In this document: piece after piece, positions 1-11,150 of the stretch
How the letters are laid out: each line of letters opens with the position of its first letter
How positions within the stretch are numbered: position 1 is the first letter of the stretch
NCBI RefSeq assembly: GCF_910594005.1
Contig: NC_057825.1
Location: 50,499,037 to 50,563,036, forward strand
Direction: 5' to 3'
DNA length: 64,000 nucleotides
DNA from: Cervus elaphus
Taxonomy: Eukaryota; Chordata; Mammalia; Artiodactyla; Cervidae
Position numbers and translations under genes: made by a program
The notes under the pieces: model-generated
What the model was told of the DNA's origin: nothing
What the model saw: only the letters and a program-made list of their open reading frames with translations
Database searches by the model: none

Positions 1-69
1 ATCCACTTAATATGCAACTATGACCTACACCATGGAGAACAGGAGAATTGGATTATCCTTCCCATTTTC

Positions 70-270
70 TTTTGGTGGCTCAGGTGGTAAAGAATCTGCC
101 TACAATTCAGGAGACCCAGGTTTGATCCTTGGGTTGGGAAGATCTCCTGGAGGAGGGCCTGGCAACCCACTCCAGTATTCCTGCCTGGAGAATTCCATGG
201 ACAGAGGAGTCTGACAGGCTACAATTCATGGAGTTGCAAAGAGTCAGACATAACTGAGCAACTAACACTT
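70..270 (+). mobile_element. Bov-tA SINE
   Basis: The tRNA-Glu-like head (GGTGGCTCAGGTGGTAAAG) is followed by the Bov-tA body and the BovB-derived tail ending near GAGCAACTAAC. Near full length and moderately diverged. The 64-codon open frame across it is non-coding. Confidence 0.93.
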
Positions 271-831
271 GTCAGAATGATGGCCCAAGGTGAGGAGCTT
301 TTCTTTTCCATCTTACTTGCTTCATAGGTTCATGTTGCCCATATTCGCTATACTCTATCTCTGAATATTGACAAAATATTTTATTTAATAGTACAAGACT
401 TCAAAGATCTCTGTAAATTCTTATACAGACTACCAACCTGTGTGTGTTCATATATGTGTGTACATGTGTGTATGCACTTATGCACACAAACACAAAAGAT
501 TTCTTGCCCTTCAGTCTTCACATTCTTATATTCATACCCAAAAGCAATATTTCTTTTTTATAAATAATATTTCTATTGCACTGTTGAATCAGAGGCTTAA
601 TCACTATGAAATGTCATGATTAGTTGGAGTATGGAGGTTCAAGAATCTGGTACTTTCCCCAAACTGTTTTCTGTCCCACTATGCAAAGTTGAGCAAGTTA
701 TTTGAAGTTTGAAGCCATTTCAAAAAGGGGACTGTGCTTGTATTTACTTAGTAGAGTTTCTAATTATGATATGTGAAGAGTCTAACATGTGGCATTGTTC
801 AATAAATTGTTAATCTATTTGTTGTTAGTTA
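271..831. other. AT-rich sequence without recognised gene
   Basis: No exon-like or repeat family signal recognised. A degenerate TG/CA-rich patch lies at about 440-490. Confidence 0.5.
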
Positions 832-1047
832 ATCACTTTGCCAACAAAGGTCCATATAGTCAAAGCTATGGTTTTTCCAGTAGACATGTACAAATGTGAG
901 TGTTGGACCATAAAGGCTGAACTTCAAAAAAAAAAGAAGGCTGAGCTTCAAAGAATTGATGCTTTTAAATTGTGTTGCTGGAGAAGACTCTTGAGAGTCC
1001 CTTGGTCTGCAGGGAGATTAAACCAGTCAATCCTAAAGGCCAATCCA
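832..1047 (+). mobile_element. BovB LINE fragment (C-terminal ORF2)
   Basis: Reads as the BovB region after the RT palm: a translated TKVHIVKAMVFPV stretch, then CWTIKAE, then WRRLLRVPWSAGR and NQSILK. An A-rich insertion near 927-936 duplicates the GCTGA.CTTCAAA unit. Truncated at both ends, with no 3' tail. Confidence 0.9.
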
Positions 1048-1933
1048 ATCTGAACTTTCCATGTCTCTTCTCACCTCCAGGATTTTCATCAAACTTTGCC
1101 TTTGCCTAGAATTCCATCAGCCTTTCTCCATTGTCATATACTTAGTATCTCTCAACTTCTAAATTGATTCAAGCCCCCTTTAATGAAGCTGGGAAGATGG
1201 ATGTAGGGGAGATGAAGAGGAATTATGAGAGGGTTAATTACTTCCCATTACCTACATCGCCCTTTCATGTAGAGTACTGATAGCTCTTTAGCTCATTTGA
1301 TATATGAGTATTTATGTATTTAAGTCTAATAGTCTTAGGATTGTTAGTTTTATGCAGGAATTTAGACTGACACCTTTTTTTGTGACCCTCCTTAGCATAA
1401 TAGAAAGTGTGAAGAGTGTCTAGACTAAATCTTCTTGCTAAATTGATTTGGGTTTAATGTATTTAAGTAACTGCTTGTTTCATATTAGTTTTTACTAATT
1501 AGTTTAACAGTTTAAAATGCTTTAGAGTTGGTTTTTATCTTTCTGTTTGAATTCTTACTACTTACATTGAAGCATTTAGTAATAAACTTTATGAGGTTTA
1601 GTTCAGTGACTTTTGAATTTTTATATATATAGATTTTTCCTGAGGTCACTTTTAAAAAGCACAAGCTGGTTTCTATTTTCCACAGTATAGTGTAATAGAT
1701 ACTCTGAATGATACTCTTGATTACAATGAACTATGGAGACTGGTGAAGTATTAAAACAATACTTTTAAGTTTATCACTGAATGAGGTGATGAGAATGTAA
1801 GATTTTTGGAGAGGCCAAGATGAAGTGAAAGGCAGGAGTTGAAGTGAAAAGTCAAGGGAAAAGTAAAAAAGGCAGTACAATTATTCACACAATGATACCA
1901 TATATTTAATGTAATTAATGGAGATGTTCAAGA
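1048..1933. other. Unassigned intergenic sequence
   Basis: AT-rich single-copy-looking sequence. I see no repeat family or exon here. Confidence 0.45.
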
Positions 1934-1948
1934 ATGTGTGTGTGTGTG
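1934..1948. repeat. Short (TG)n tract
   Basis: About seven TG units directly abut the 3' end of a minus-strand Bov-tA, a usual position for such tracts. Confidence 0.8.
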
Positions 1949-2158
1949 TTAGTCCTTCAGCTGTGTCTGATTCTGTGGCCCCATGAACTGTAGCCCGCCA
2001 GGCTCCTCTGTCCGTGGGATTCTCCAGGAAAGAATACTGGGGTAGTTTGCTATTTCCTCCTCCAGGGGATCTTCCCAACTCAGGGATCAAATGCACGTCT
2101 GTTACCTCTCCTGCACTGGCAAGCAGTTTCTTTACCACAGCATCACTTGGGAAATCCT
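1949..2158 (-). mobile_element. Bov-tA SINE
   Basis: Reverse complement of the Bov-tA consensus: TGTCTGATTCTGTGGCCCC at the tail end through TTCTTTACCACAGCATC at the tRNA-like end. Both ends are present. Confidence 0.93.
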
Positions 2159-3201
2159 GATGGGAAATACACTAATCCATAAAGCCAATATTTGTACTCT
2201 GTTTGTTTATAACAGTAATGTACCTATACATAAAATGATAGTAGAGTTGGACAAATGCAGCATAGCACATGAATACATATGAATACAGTACAACAGAAAC
2301 ACAGGAAGAAGCAATTTACTCTGTGGAATGTGGAAGCAATGGGGTTGGGGAGAAAGTTTCCTTTAGATGAGCTTCCTTCTAGAACTGAATTCATTGCAAC
2401 AATGCAGTTGAAATATATTTAAGTTTCACCAGACCTATAAGAGTCCTAATGACAGCTTCTTTTATTCTGCATTAGGATGTTTTTGCTTTCTTGAATATCA
2501 GTTATAGCCACTTTATTTTTGTTTTACAGGCAGACACTCTGCTAGAAAATTTCCAAGTGGCAATTTATGGTAATAATATCTGGTTGCAATGCCTAGCATA
2601 TGGTGAATTTTCCATAATACAGTACTTTCTCTGGTCCTTACTATGTAATAGTCATGGAACTATACACAATGTTGCCTGACCAGGTAGACCACAATGAGAG
2701 CAGGGAGGGGAGAATGGACTCTCTGTATTTTTTTTCTTGCCAGGAAATTAGAGTTAGCATTCAACTTCCTTCTCCATTATGCATTTCTAAGCTTTTAGTG
2801 GCCTAGTCGCTAGCCACCTGAATTTTCAAAACTAATGAAACTGCCAAGACATAGAACTCAAGACATTTGGAGAATCTTTGAGTAAGAGTCATATATGCAT
2901 GCTGCATTTCTGTTTCTCCATTGAATGTTCTATTTTGCTTACATATTCTTTACAGCAGTGTTTGCATTAGTTGAATTTTATGTCTGACTCTAGCACACTG
3001 GAAATGTAATGTCTAGTAGCAAATTCATTATCACAAAATTATTATGCAACCAAACAATTTGCTTGTCTCATGGAGTTCATTATGAAGTGACTCTACATAA
3101 ATTGTGTGAGAAATGAAGGTGGAGAATATGTGGTATTGCATTTTAAGAGAATATTTGTTTAAAAACATCTCCCTGGAAATAAATGATGATTTTAGACTTA
3201 C
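2159..3201. other. Unassigned intergenic sequence
   Basis: AT-rich and without recognised repeats. Small open frames here lack coding character. Confidence 0.45.
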
Positions 3202-3496
3202 ATTAACTGTTTTGGGTCAGCAGGGTACTATTTAGTGCACCAAACAGTTACTTTCTAATTTTCTCACTGAAGTATTTCCTTTCTGACCTAAATGTACTCA
3301 TGCAGTCATCCAGAGCTTTTATTAACATGTATGTGGAAATTTTGTAATTTTTTTCAGCATGAAAATATTCTTCTTTACTAAGACTGCTCCTTTTCCTCTG
3401 AAGAAAAGCTTTCTTTCCCTTCTCTACATCTTTGCTCTTCAATGTAATAGAGCTCCAAAGAAAAAATTCAAGCCGCTTATTCCAGCCCATTAACAT
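3202..3496 (-). other. Exon-like segment (unproven)
   Basis: On the minus strand a T-rich tract ending in GTAG abuts position 3496, and a GTAAGT donor-like hexamer occupies 3196-3201. The interval between would be a 295-nt exon. It begins with ATG and holds an 82-codon frame, ending at a TAA around 3248-3250, that matches no family I know. The frame is rich in Lys, Ser and Glu, which AT-rich DNA can give by chance. If transcribed it could equally be a non-coding RNA exon. Splice-site motifs this short occur often at random, so this is only a candidate. Confidence 0.18.
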
Positions 3497-4762
3497 CTAC
3501 AAAAAAAAAAACCAAGATTGCCCTGTGATCAAATTCAGCAATGCAACGTTAATCAAGGATAGGTACTTCTCTTTCCCACGATGAAGGGCAATGGCAGAAA
3601 AGACATATGTGTTTGGTTCTTGTTTATAACTGACCTGGGTTAGCACTGATTAATATTACAACTGATGAAGGAAATCACCTAGAACAAGAGTTTCTAAAGG
3701 GATGATGCTTTTGCTTGGTTGTTCCTCTGTTTGAAATCATAAGATTTGACATGTCCATTCTGTACGCTGAATGCTGGGGGTCATGGGGTCCTATCCTGTA
3801 TGGTGGCAGGTCTCTGGGGTCATGGAAAAATAAGAGTTACTTTTCTTTCTATCTGCCTAATCTTCCATCATTTAGCAATAGGGCAGCTAGATACCTTTCT
3901 CAAATTATTTCTAATCACAGCAATGGTTTCCAGTCTCTATTCTTCCTTGTCACATGACCCGATGACAGGTTACTTGGGCCACTCTTATGTACACTTCCAA
4001 GGTTATCAGCAATCCTTGAGTTAAATTCTTCTGTTCTCTTAAGAAAGCCAAAAAGTGAGCTGGATGACATAGGTATAACTGAAATCTGTCATTTCAATAA
4101 AAAAAGTACAAAGGGAATACTTTTTTATTTTTTAACTTTCATAAGTGAGATATTATTTGATAACTCCTTGCAACTGATAATATCATATCACTATTTCAGA
4201 ACCCAGTAGTGGAGAAGGGAAGATTTGATTGATGGGATAGATATAAAATTTAAACACCTCTGATTCAAAATCTGTGGTGCTTCCTCAAGCCTGTGCATAG
4301 TCCCTGCCACTTAAATTGTTTAATATAGTCTTTAATTGCCTAGTGTCCTCCTTGAAGTGTTTTCAATACCAAGTCCTTCATGAACCTATAATTCTTATAC
4401 ATTGAAGGACATTGAAGATTATAATTTATATATGTTGTAGGTACACAGTGAACTTTAATTCTGTTGATAAAATCACTTTACTCTGTTACCTGAGCCCCTC
4501 TAATATTATATTAATTCCCTCTAATGTTATTAAATTGTATGTGCATGTCTGTAAATACACTCTGACTAGTAATAAAAGCTTCATATTTTTAACCACAAGT
4601 AAACTTAAGTTCCCCCTTCGAAGCCTTTAATCATGTACCACATTTATTCCAAAGCAGTGGTCTTCCCTAAAAGACATGAAATAATTCAGACAGGAAGAGG
4701 GAAATATTAAAAACTTTTGATTATTTTAAAAAGTATTTTAAGAAGTATATATATATACACAC
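3497..4762. other. Unassigned intergenic sequence
   Basis: No recognised gene or repeat. The end (about 4720-4762) is TA-rich and leads into the next SINE. Confidence 0.45.
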
Positions 4763-5068
4763 TTGTATAGCTCAGTTGGTAAAGAATTTGCCTGCAATGC
4801 AGGCAAAGACCTTGGTTCAATTCCTGGCCCAGGAAGATCCTCTGGAGAAGGGATAGGCTACCCACTCCAGTATTCTTGGGCTTCCCTTGTGGTTCAGCTG
4901 GTAAAGAATTTGCTTGCAATGCAGGAGACCTGGATTCAGTCCCTGGGTTGGGAATATCCCCTGGAGTAAAGGCTACCCACTCCAGTATTCCAGACTGGAG
5001 AATTCCATGGACTATATATTCCATGGGGTTGCAAAGAGTCAGGCACAACTGAGTGACTTTCACTTTCG
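4763..5068 (+). mobile_element. Bov-tA1-type dimer SINE
   Basis: Two tRNA-like heads in direct order. The first runs from TAGCTCAGTTGGTAAAG at about 4768 and stops after CACTCCAGTATTCTTG. The second starts at about 4878 (GGCTTCCCTTGTGGTTCAG) and continues into the BovB-like tail ending in GAGTGACTTTCACTTTC. This is the known dimeric arrangement of Bov-tA1. Confidence 0.9.
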
Positions 5069-5525
5069 AATATACATGTCTCTAAATATATATTTGACAT
5101 ACAATGTTATATTGGTTTCTGGTGTACAAAATAATGATTTGCCATTAGTATACATTGAGAAATGTTCACCACAATATGTCATTACCATCTGTCACCATAC
5201 AAAGTTACAAAAATTTTTCTTATGATTAAAAACTTTTATGCTTTCTTTACTGCTAAGCTTTCAAGTTGGCAATCCCCTATTATTGACTGTAGTCACCATG
5301 CTATAGATTACACCTCATGAATTATTTATTTTATAACTGGAAGTTTGTACCCCTTTATCCCCTTCACCCATTTCAGCCACCAGCCAATAATCCTCTACTC
5401 TGGCAACCACGCATGTATTCTCTGTATCTATGAATTTTGTTTTGATTTCCCATATTTTATTGGTTTATCTTTCAGGTTCTATTGTGTCAGTGAATATATA
5501 GCATTTGTCTTTCTCAGTCCAACTT

Positions 5526-5623
5526 GGGCCTTCCTTAGTGGTCCAGTGGTGACTGTAGGAGGCACAGGTTCAGTCCCTGGTCAGGGACCAAAAATCTCAC
5601 ATGCTGCCCAGCATCACCAGTGA
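5526..5623 (+). mobile_element. tRNA-Glu-type SINE fragment (CHR family)
   Basis: CCTTCCTTAGTGGTCCAGTG head plus a B-box-like GGTTCAGTCCCTGGTCAGGG, 3' truncated. Flanked by similar 13-mers (CTCAGTCCAACTT at 5513-5525, CTCAGTATGACTT at 5624-5636), so it probably inserted into the L1. Confidence 0.75.
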
Positions 5624-5726
5624 CTCAGTATGACTTATTTCTCTTGGTGTGATACCCTCAAGTTTCATCCATACTGATATAAATGGAATGAGTTGACTCT
5701 TTTTTATGGCTGAGTAGTATTCCATT

Positions 5727-6413
5727 CCATCCATATTCCATCAAAAAACTAAGATCATGGCATACAGTCCCATCACTTCATGGCAAATAGATGGGGAAAC
5801 AGTGGAAACAGTGACAGACTTCCTTTCCTTGGGCTCCAAAATCGCTGCAGATGATGACTGCAGCCATGAAATAAAAAGATGCTAGCTCCTTGAAAGAAAA
5901 GTTATGACTAACCTAGACAGCATATTAAAAAGCAGAGACATCACTTTGTTGATCAAAGACCATCTAGTCAAAGCTATGGTTTTTCTAGTAGTCATGTATG
6001 GATGTGAGAGCTGGACTATAAAGAAAGCTGAGTGCTGAAGAATTGATGCTTTTGAACTGTGGCGTTCGAGAAGACTCTTGAGAGTCCCTTGGACTGCAAG
6101 GAGATCAAAACAGTCAATGCTAAAGGAAATCAGTCCTGAATATTCATTGGAGGGACTGATGCTGAAGCTGAAGCTCCAATACTTTGGCCACCTCATGCAA
6201 AGAGCTGACTCATTGGAAAAGACCCGATGCTAGGAAAGATTGAAGGCAAGAGGCGAGGGGGATGATAGAGGAGGAAATGGTTGGATGGCATCCCCGATAT
6301 GAGTTTGAGCAAGCTATGGGAGCTGGTGATGGCCAGAGAACCCAGGCGTGCTGCAGTCCTTGGGGTCACAAAAAGTTGGATACAACTGAGCAACTGAACT
6401 AAACTGAACTGAG
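5727..6413 (+). mobile_element. BovB LINE, 5'-truncated
   Basis: Covers the end of ORF2 and the 3' UTR: SGPITSW-like start, KITADDDCSHEIKR region, VMYGCESWTIKKAE, FELW.RRLLRVPW and the CTGAACT repeats of the 3' tail. Several stops and frameshifts. Flanks TATTCCATT (5718-5726) and TATTCTATT (6414-6422) look like a 9-bp target duplication with one mismatch. Confidence 0.93.
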
Positions 6414-6670
6414 TATTCTATTGCATACATGTATCACATCATCTTTACCCATTCATTCATTGATGGATATTTAGATTGTTTCCATATCTGGGCTACTGTA
6501 AATAATTCTGTGATGAAAATAGGGGGCTGTTTATATTTTCAAATTAATGTTTTTATTTTCTTCAGCTAAATACCAAGAAGCAAAATGCTGGATGATATAA
6601 TACTCCTATTTTATATTTTTCAAGGAACACTAGTTATTATACACTACAATTTTCACATGGGCATTAGAAG

Positions 6671-7669
6671 CTGTAAACTGGTGAAGAATGTGAGGACCCT
6701 AGAGCCACCCCAGTAACTATGGTTATTTGACTAAGGCAGAGAAGGTAGTTCCTGGACATGTTTTCTGAAAATGGTAAGTTCCTTTTGCTCTGTCCGATTG
6801 GGTGAGATTTGGCTGAAGGATAGGTGGAAGGTCCCTTTGTCCACCTACTCAAATCCTACTATGGTGAACAAATGTGGAGAGGACACAAAATGGCATTGTC
6901 TATTCCAAAGTGTTTTTGTGAGGTTGAGAAAAATACTACATTTACTAGTAACATAAAGCTTTCTTCAAAATTAGCTATTGGTTTGTGTGAAATAACTCAG
7001 CAAGTAACTACTTGATATTGCTTTTACCACTCCATTAATTCTAATCAATGATTAGAATTAGCATTAGATTTCTATTATTTCCTGATGGTGTCCAAAATGT
7101 CATTTGCCTAGATAAAGTGTATTAAAGGCATATTTACTTACAGAAGATTCAACTCAGGTAATGAGAAGTGATCCCTAAAAGTACTGATATATTGAGGTTT
7201 AGGAAATTTACTCTGATTGTGTCATGATCCTGTTGATGGTCAGTATTGTCAGTTTTATTCTGCAATGCCAATGCTTATTCACTTTTCTCAGGTATTTTTT
7301 GTTGAGCATTTTTGACTAGCTGCTGGTGGTACTAGGGAGAACTGAACTCTAAAGAGTACAAATAATTTACAAATCACAGTGTATTCATTGGATGCTACCT
7401 TAACTTCCTAACATGGCTATCTCATAGAGCTTGGGGAAGGAGGGGGAGAAAGAACAAAATATATAAATTTTGCTTAGGTTTTCCTTCCATTTAATGATGT
7501 GTTCTGAAGAGAGCAGAAGGTAGGAGAAAATATTGATTTTTAATTGTGAATGTTATAAACAAATACCATTTGTCACTCACAAGTGAATAGTTTCAGTAAC
7601 TCATTTTTCAGGGACAGAGAATAGGGATAATTATAAAATCTTCATACGTTTGAATTCAACATGTATGTA
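6671..7669. other. Unassigned intergenic sequence
   Basis: No gene or repeat family recognised. A small direct echo of ATTAGAATTAGCAT occurs near 7040-7065. Confidence 0.45.
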
Positions 7670-7869
7670 TGAAAGTGAAAGTGAAGGTTGCTCAGTCATG
7701 TCCAACTCTTTGTGACTCCATGGACTATACAGTATAGTCCATGGAATTCTTCAGGCCAGAATACTGGAGTGGGTAGCCTTTCCCTTCTCCAGGGGATCTT
7801 CCCAACCCAAGGATTGAACCCAGGTCTCCCACATTGCAGGCAGATTCTTTACCAGCTGAGCTATACTTG
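7670..7869 (-). mobile_element. Bov-tA1 SINE
   Basis: Minus-strand copy beginning with GAAAGTGAAAGTGAAG, then TCATGTCCAACTCTTTGTGAC, ending in the TTTACCAGCTGAGCTATAC tRNA-like head. The ACTATACAGTATAGTCCATGG palindrome is typical of this subfamily. Confidence 0.94.
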
Positions 7870-8711
7870 TAGATATACTTTCAAACATATTTAAATTTTA
7901 TTATTATCTTCATTAGGCAAAGACTCACCTTCTTTTCCTTAGTTATTTCTTATGGTTTCTTTTGTTATTTCTTTTGCTATTTTCTTTTTCTTTCTCTTTT
8001 TTTTTTAACTAAAGTGGGAGGATTCCGTTATACTTCAGCATCCAGTTCAATCTTGGCTTTCTTAAAGAGGAAGAATTGAGTTTGGAGTTGTAGATAGACT
8101 TTGGCATCATACATGAGAATATCTAAGTCACAGGAGTGTCATCACTCACATGTGACAGAAAGAGACAGAGGTTGGAATCCATTGCTCTAATAGAGGGAAT
8201 GTGAGGGAGCTGTCTTGTATCCAGCCTTATGGCTAAAGCACAAAGAAGACCAGGCAGATGGGAAGAAAAAGAACGCTTATGCTTTAGAAGGCTTGCCAGC
8301 ATACAGGTCTCCTTCCAGAGGGACATGCCAAATCCCATGATTTCAAACAGGGGTAACCAAGTACAAGTTCTGTCTCCTTAGAAACTCTTATTCTAGGTAA
8401 TTTCCATCATCAGGTACAATTTTAGTCACTTCTAACCCAGGCCACCTATAAACAATGAGCCAACACATATTTTTTTCCAAACATGGCTCTTTATCATGGG
8501 AAAGAGAAGTACCTGTCTTTGATTAACATTATATAACTGAATTTGATCATAAGGCAATTTCATTGTTCATAGACTCTAATAGGACAAAATAAAGGGCTTG
8601 AATTTTGATCTTAGAAGCTTTGTTACACTTTTCTTCAGAGGGAAGAAAAGGAAGAGAAAACAACACTGTCAATAGAAAAAGCCATCAGCAGACCTAGATT
8701 CAGATACATCA
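7870..8711. other. Unassigned sequence with a pyrimidine-rich tract
   Basis: A CTTT/T-rich run lies at about 7977-8008. The rest shows no recognised feature. Confidence 0.45.
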
Positions 8712-8880
8712 CAGATGTTCAGTCACTCAGTCATGTCCAGCTCTTTGTGACTCCATGGACTGTAGCACGTCAGGCTTCCCTGTCCTTGCCTATCTCCTGG
8801 AGTTTGCTCAAACTCACATCCATTGGGTCAATGGTGCCATCCAACCATCTCATTCTCTGTTTCCCCCTTCTCCTCCAAAG
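8712..8880 (-). mobile_element. BovB 3'-end fragment
   Basis: Reverse complement of the BovB 3' terminal region: GTTCAGTCACTCAGTCATGTCC, then CTGTAGCACGTCAGGCTTCC, then CCATCCAACCATCTCATTC. Cut off after CTTCTCCTCC. Confidence 0.9.
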
Positions 8881-8934
8881 ATGTGGAATTGTCAAAAATA
8901 GAGTTTCATATAACTGTGATTAATATTTTTAAGG

Positions 8935-10190
8935 ACCAAGTTGGAAAAAGATGATAACATTTATGAACACTCATGGAGAATTAAGCAGAGAGATGAAAAT
9001 GCTAAGAAAAAAATAAAATGGAAGTTCTAGAAATGAAAATGCAATAACAAAAGTAAAAAATGCTTTTCAAAACCCATCAGTAGACTTGATATAGCTGAAG
9101 AAAGTATCAATGAATTTGAAGTATATCGATAGAAATTATACAAAACTGAAACTTGAAGAGAACACAAAATGGGGAAAGGAACAAATCAGGGCCCTTAAGA
9201 GTCATGAGATGTAAGAACTGCCATACAACCCAGCAATTCCACTGCTGGGCATACACACTGAGGAAACCAGAATTGAAAGAGACATGTGTACCCCAATGTT
9301 CATTGCGGCGCTGTTTACAATAGCTAGGGCATGGAAGCAACCTAGAAGTCCATCGGCAGATGAATGGATAAGAAAGCTATGGTACATATATGCAATGGAA
9401 TATTAGTCAACTATTAAAAAAACACATTTGAATCAGTTCTAATGAGGTGGATGAAATTGGAGTCTATTATACAGAGTGAAGTAAGTCAGAAAGAAAACCA
9501 CCAATACAGTATATTAATGCATATATATGGAATTTAGAGAGATGGTAACAGTGACCCCATATGCGAGACAGCAAAAGAGACACATATATAAAGAACAGAC
9601 TTTTAGACTCTGTGGGAGAAGGTGAGGGTGGGGTGATTTGAGAAAATAACATTGAAACATGTATATTGCCATATGTAAAAGAGATCACCAGTCCAAGTTT
9701 GATGCATGACACAGGGCACTCAAAGCTGGTACACTGGGACAACCCTGAGGGATGTGATGGGGAGGGAGGTGGGAGGGAGATTCAGGATGGGGGACACATG
9801 TACATCCATGGCTGATTCATGTCCATGTATGGCAAAAACCACTACAGTATTGTAAAGTAATTAGCCTCCAATTAAAATAAATAAATAAGTTAAAAAAAAA
9901 GAGTCATGGGATAAAACTGTGAAAAATATATATACTTGGAATACCATAAAAAGAAGAGAGAAAAGGGAGAAGAATATGCAAAGAGATAAGGGCTGTGAAT
10001 GTTCCAAAACTAAAGAAAGAATTCAAATCACAGATCCAGAAACATCTGAGAGTACTGAACTGAATAAAACTTAGAAAAACTCAGGAAACACACTCAGGAG
10101 CATAATATTCAAATTGATAAAAATCAAAAATAAAGAAAAAATCTTGAAATCAGTCAGAGAATAATAAAAATGAATTATGATGCATTCTGT
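8935..10190 (+). mobile_element. Old L1 LINE, ORF1-like region, split by a younger L1
   Basis: Degenerate L1 ORF1 sequence. The left part (TAGCTGAAGAAAGTATCAATGAATTTG) and the right part (CAGATCCAGAAACATCTGAG...AAATCAAAAATAAAGAAAAAATCTTGAAA) match the old mammalian L1 pattern. Positions 9211-9898 are a later insertion. Confidence 0.7.
9211..9898 (+). mobile_element. Young bovine-type L1 3' end (L1_BT-like)
   Basis: 5'-truncated, retaining the last part of ORF2 (AGCAATTCCACTGCTGGGCA) and the full 3' UTR with the G-rich GGGGAGGGAGGTGGGAGG tract, ending AGCCTCCAATTAAAATAAATAAATAAG plus A-rich tail. The target-site duplication is AAGAGTCATGAGAT (9197-9210) and AAGAGTCATGGGAT (9899-9912). Frames on both strands are incidental. 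Confidence 0.93.
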
Positions 10191-10634
10191 AATTTGCACA
10201 ACGCTGAAATGCAGTATCCCAAGTGGAGGAAACCAGAGTCAAATGGCTTTGCAACTGTGTGATTTTATTCATATGGCATTCTCAAATCTATCCTGGAGAA
10301 GGAAATGGTAACCCACTCCAGTATTCTTGCCTGGAGAACCCCATAGACGGAGGAGCCTGGTGGGTCCACAGTGTCGCAAAGGGTCGGACACGACTGAGCG
10401 ACTTTACTCACTTACTCACTCACTCAAATCTATGCCAAACTCTAAGCACAGAAAACATAAAAGTGGTTTCTAAGGGTTAGGGTGAAAAGTGAAGAGAAGG
10501 GCTAGAGAGGGGTGGTAGGGAGGATCTGTGCATGATGGAAGTTGTGTATATCTTAATTATGGTGGTGACTGCATGACTGTACACACCTGTCAAACTTGTG
10601 GAATTGAGGAATGTAAATTGGAAAAGCCAGTATG
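10191..10634. other. Probable old L1 3' UTR remnant carrying a SINE
   Basis: The TATATCTTAATTATGGTGGTGACTGCATGACTG stretch resembles old L1 3' UTRs. Host sequence for the Bov-tA at 10292-10422. Confidence 0.45.
10292..10422 (+). mobile_element. Bov-tA SINE, 5'-truncated, with perfect TSD
   Basis: Begins inside the body (CCTGGAGAAGGAAATGG) and ends GACTGAGCGACTTTACTCACTTACTCA. An exact 11-bp duplication CTCAAATCTAT flanks it at 10281-10291 and 10423-10433. Low divergence, so a recent insertion. Confidence 0.95.
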
Positions 10635-10975
10635 GTAGTTCTTTAAAATACTAAAAGTAGAGTTGCCATCTAATCCAACTATTCAAATCCTAGGCAAATA
10701 TCTGTAAAAAGTGAGAACTCTAGTTCAAAAAGATACATGCACCCCTATGTGTATGGCAGCACTGTATACAGTAGCCAAGACAAGGAAGCAATCAATATGT
10801 CCATCAACAAGTGAAAATACATAGGAAATGGAATATTACTCAGCCATAAAAAAGAATGAAATAATACCACTTGCAGCAACATGGATGGGCCTAAAGATGA
10901 ACATACTAAGTGGTGTCAGACAAAGACAAATATCGTATGATATCAGTTATATGTGGAATCTAAAAATAGTGCACT
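10635..10975 (+). mobile_element. L1 LINE 3' ORF2 fragment
   Basis: Contains the conserved nucleotide blocks CCAACTATTCAAATCCTAGG, GCAGCACTGTATACAGTAGCCAAGACA and AATGGAATATTACTCAGCC, then ATGTGGAATCTAAAAA. Heavily mutated. Confidence 0.88.
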
Positions 10976-11036
10976 TGACTGTGATATGGGGAATCTAGCC
11001 CACAATCAAGGAACTATCACTAAGGATGATGCAATT

Positions 11037-11150
11037 CAAATTATTTATTTTACAAGTGACGGAACTGAGTTTTGGAGAGACTAAATAACTTTCTTAGTAC
11101 GCAATATGAGTAGGGAGCTGGCTCTGAGAATCCATCCTGACTCTGTTATG
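11037..11150 (-). mobile_element. MIR SINE fragment
   Basis: Antisense MIR pattern: TTATTTTACAAGTGACGGAACTGAG, then a diverged GAGAGACTAAATAACTT and GAGCTGGCTCTGAGAATCC. Ancient and degraded. Confidence 0.65.

Larger units (their letters stand above)
5069..6670 (-). mobile_element. L1 LINE 3' region (host of nested insertions)
   Basis: Old mammalian L1 3' UTR read backwards: TTTGACATACAATGTTATATT near 5092, the CACCATGCTATAGATTACA block near 5293, then TTTTTATGGCTGAGTAGTATTCC. It resumes after a BovB insertion at 6414 with TATTCTATTGCATAC and the TTTAGATTGTTTCCATATCTGG block. The right edge is diffuse. It is interrupted by a SINE at 5526-5623 and a BovB at 5727-6413. Confidence 0.85.

Noticed and set aside
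9107..9742. Several minus-strand frames of 61-91 codons
   Set aside because: They are antisense to the L1 elements here and carry no independent support.
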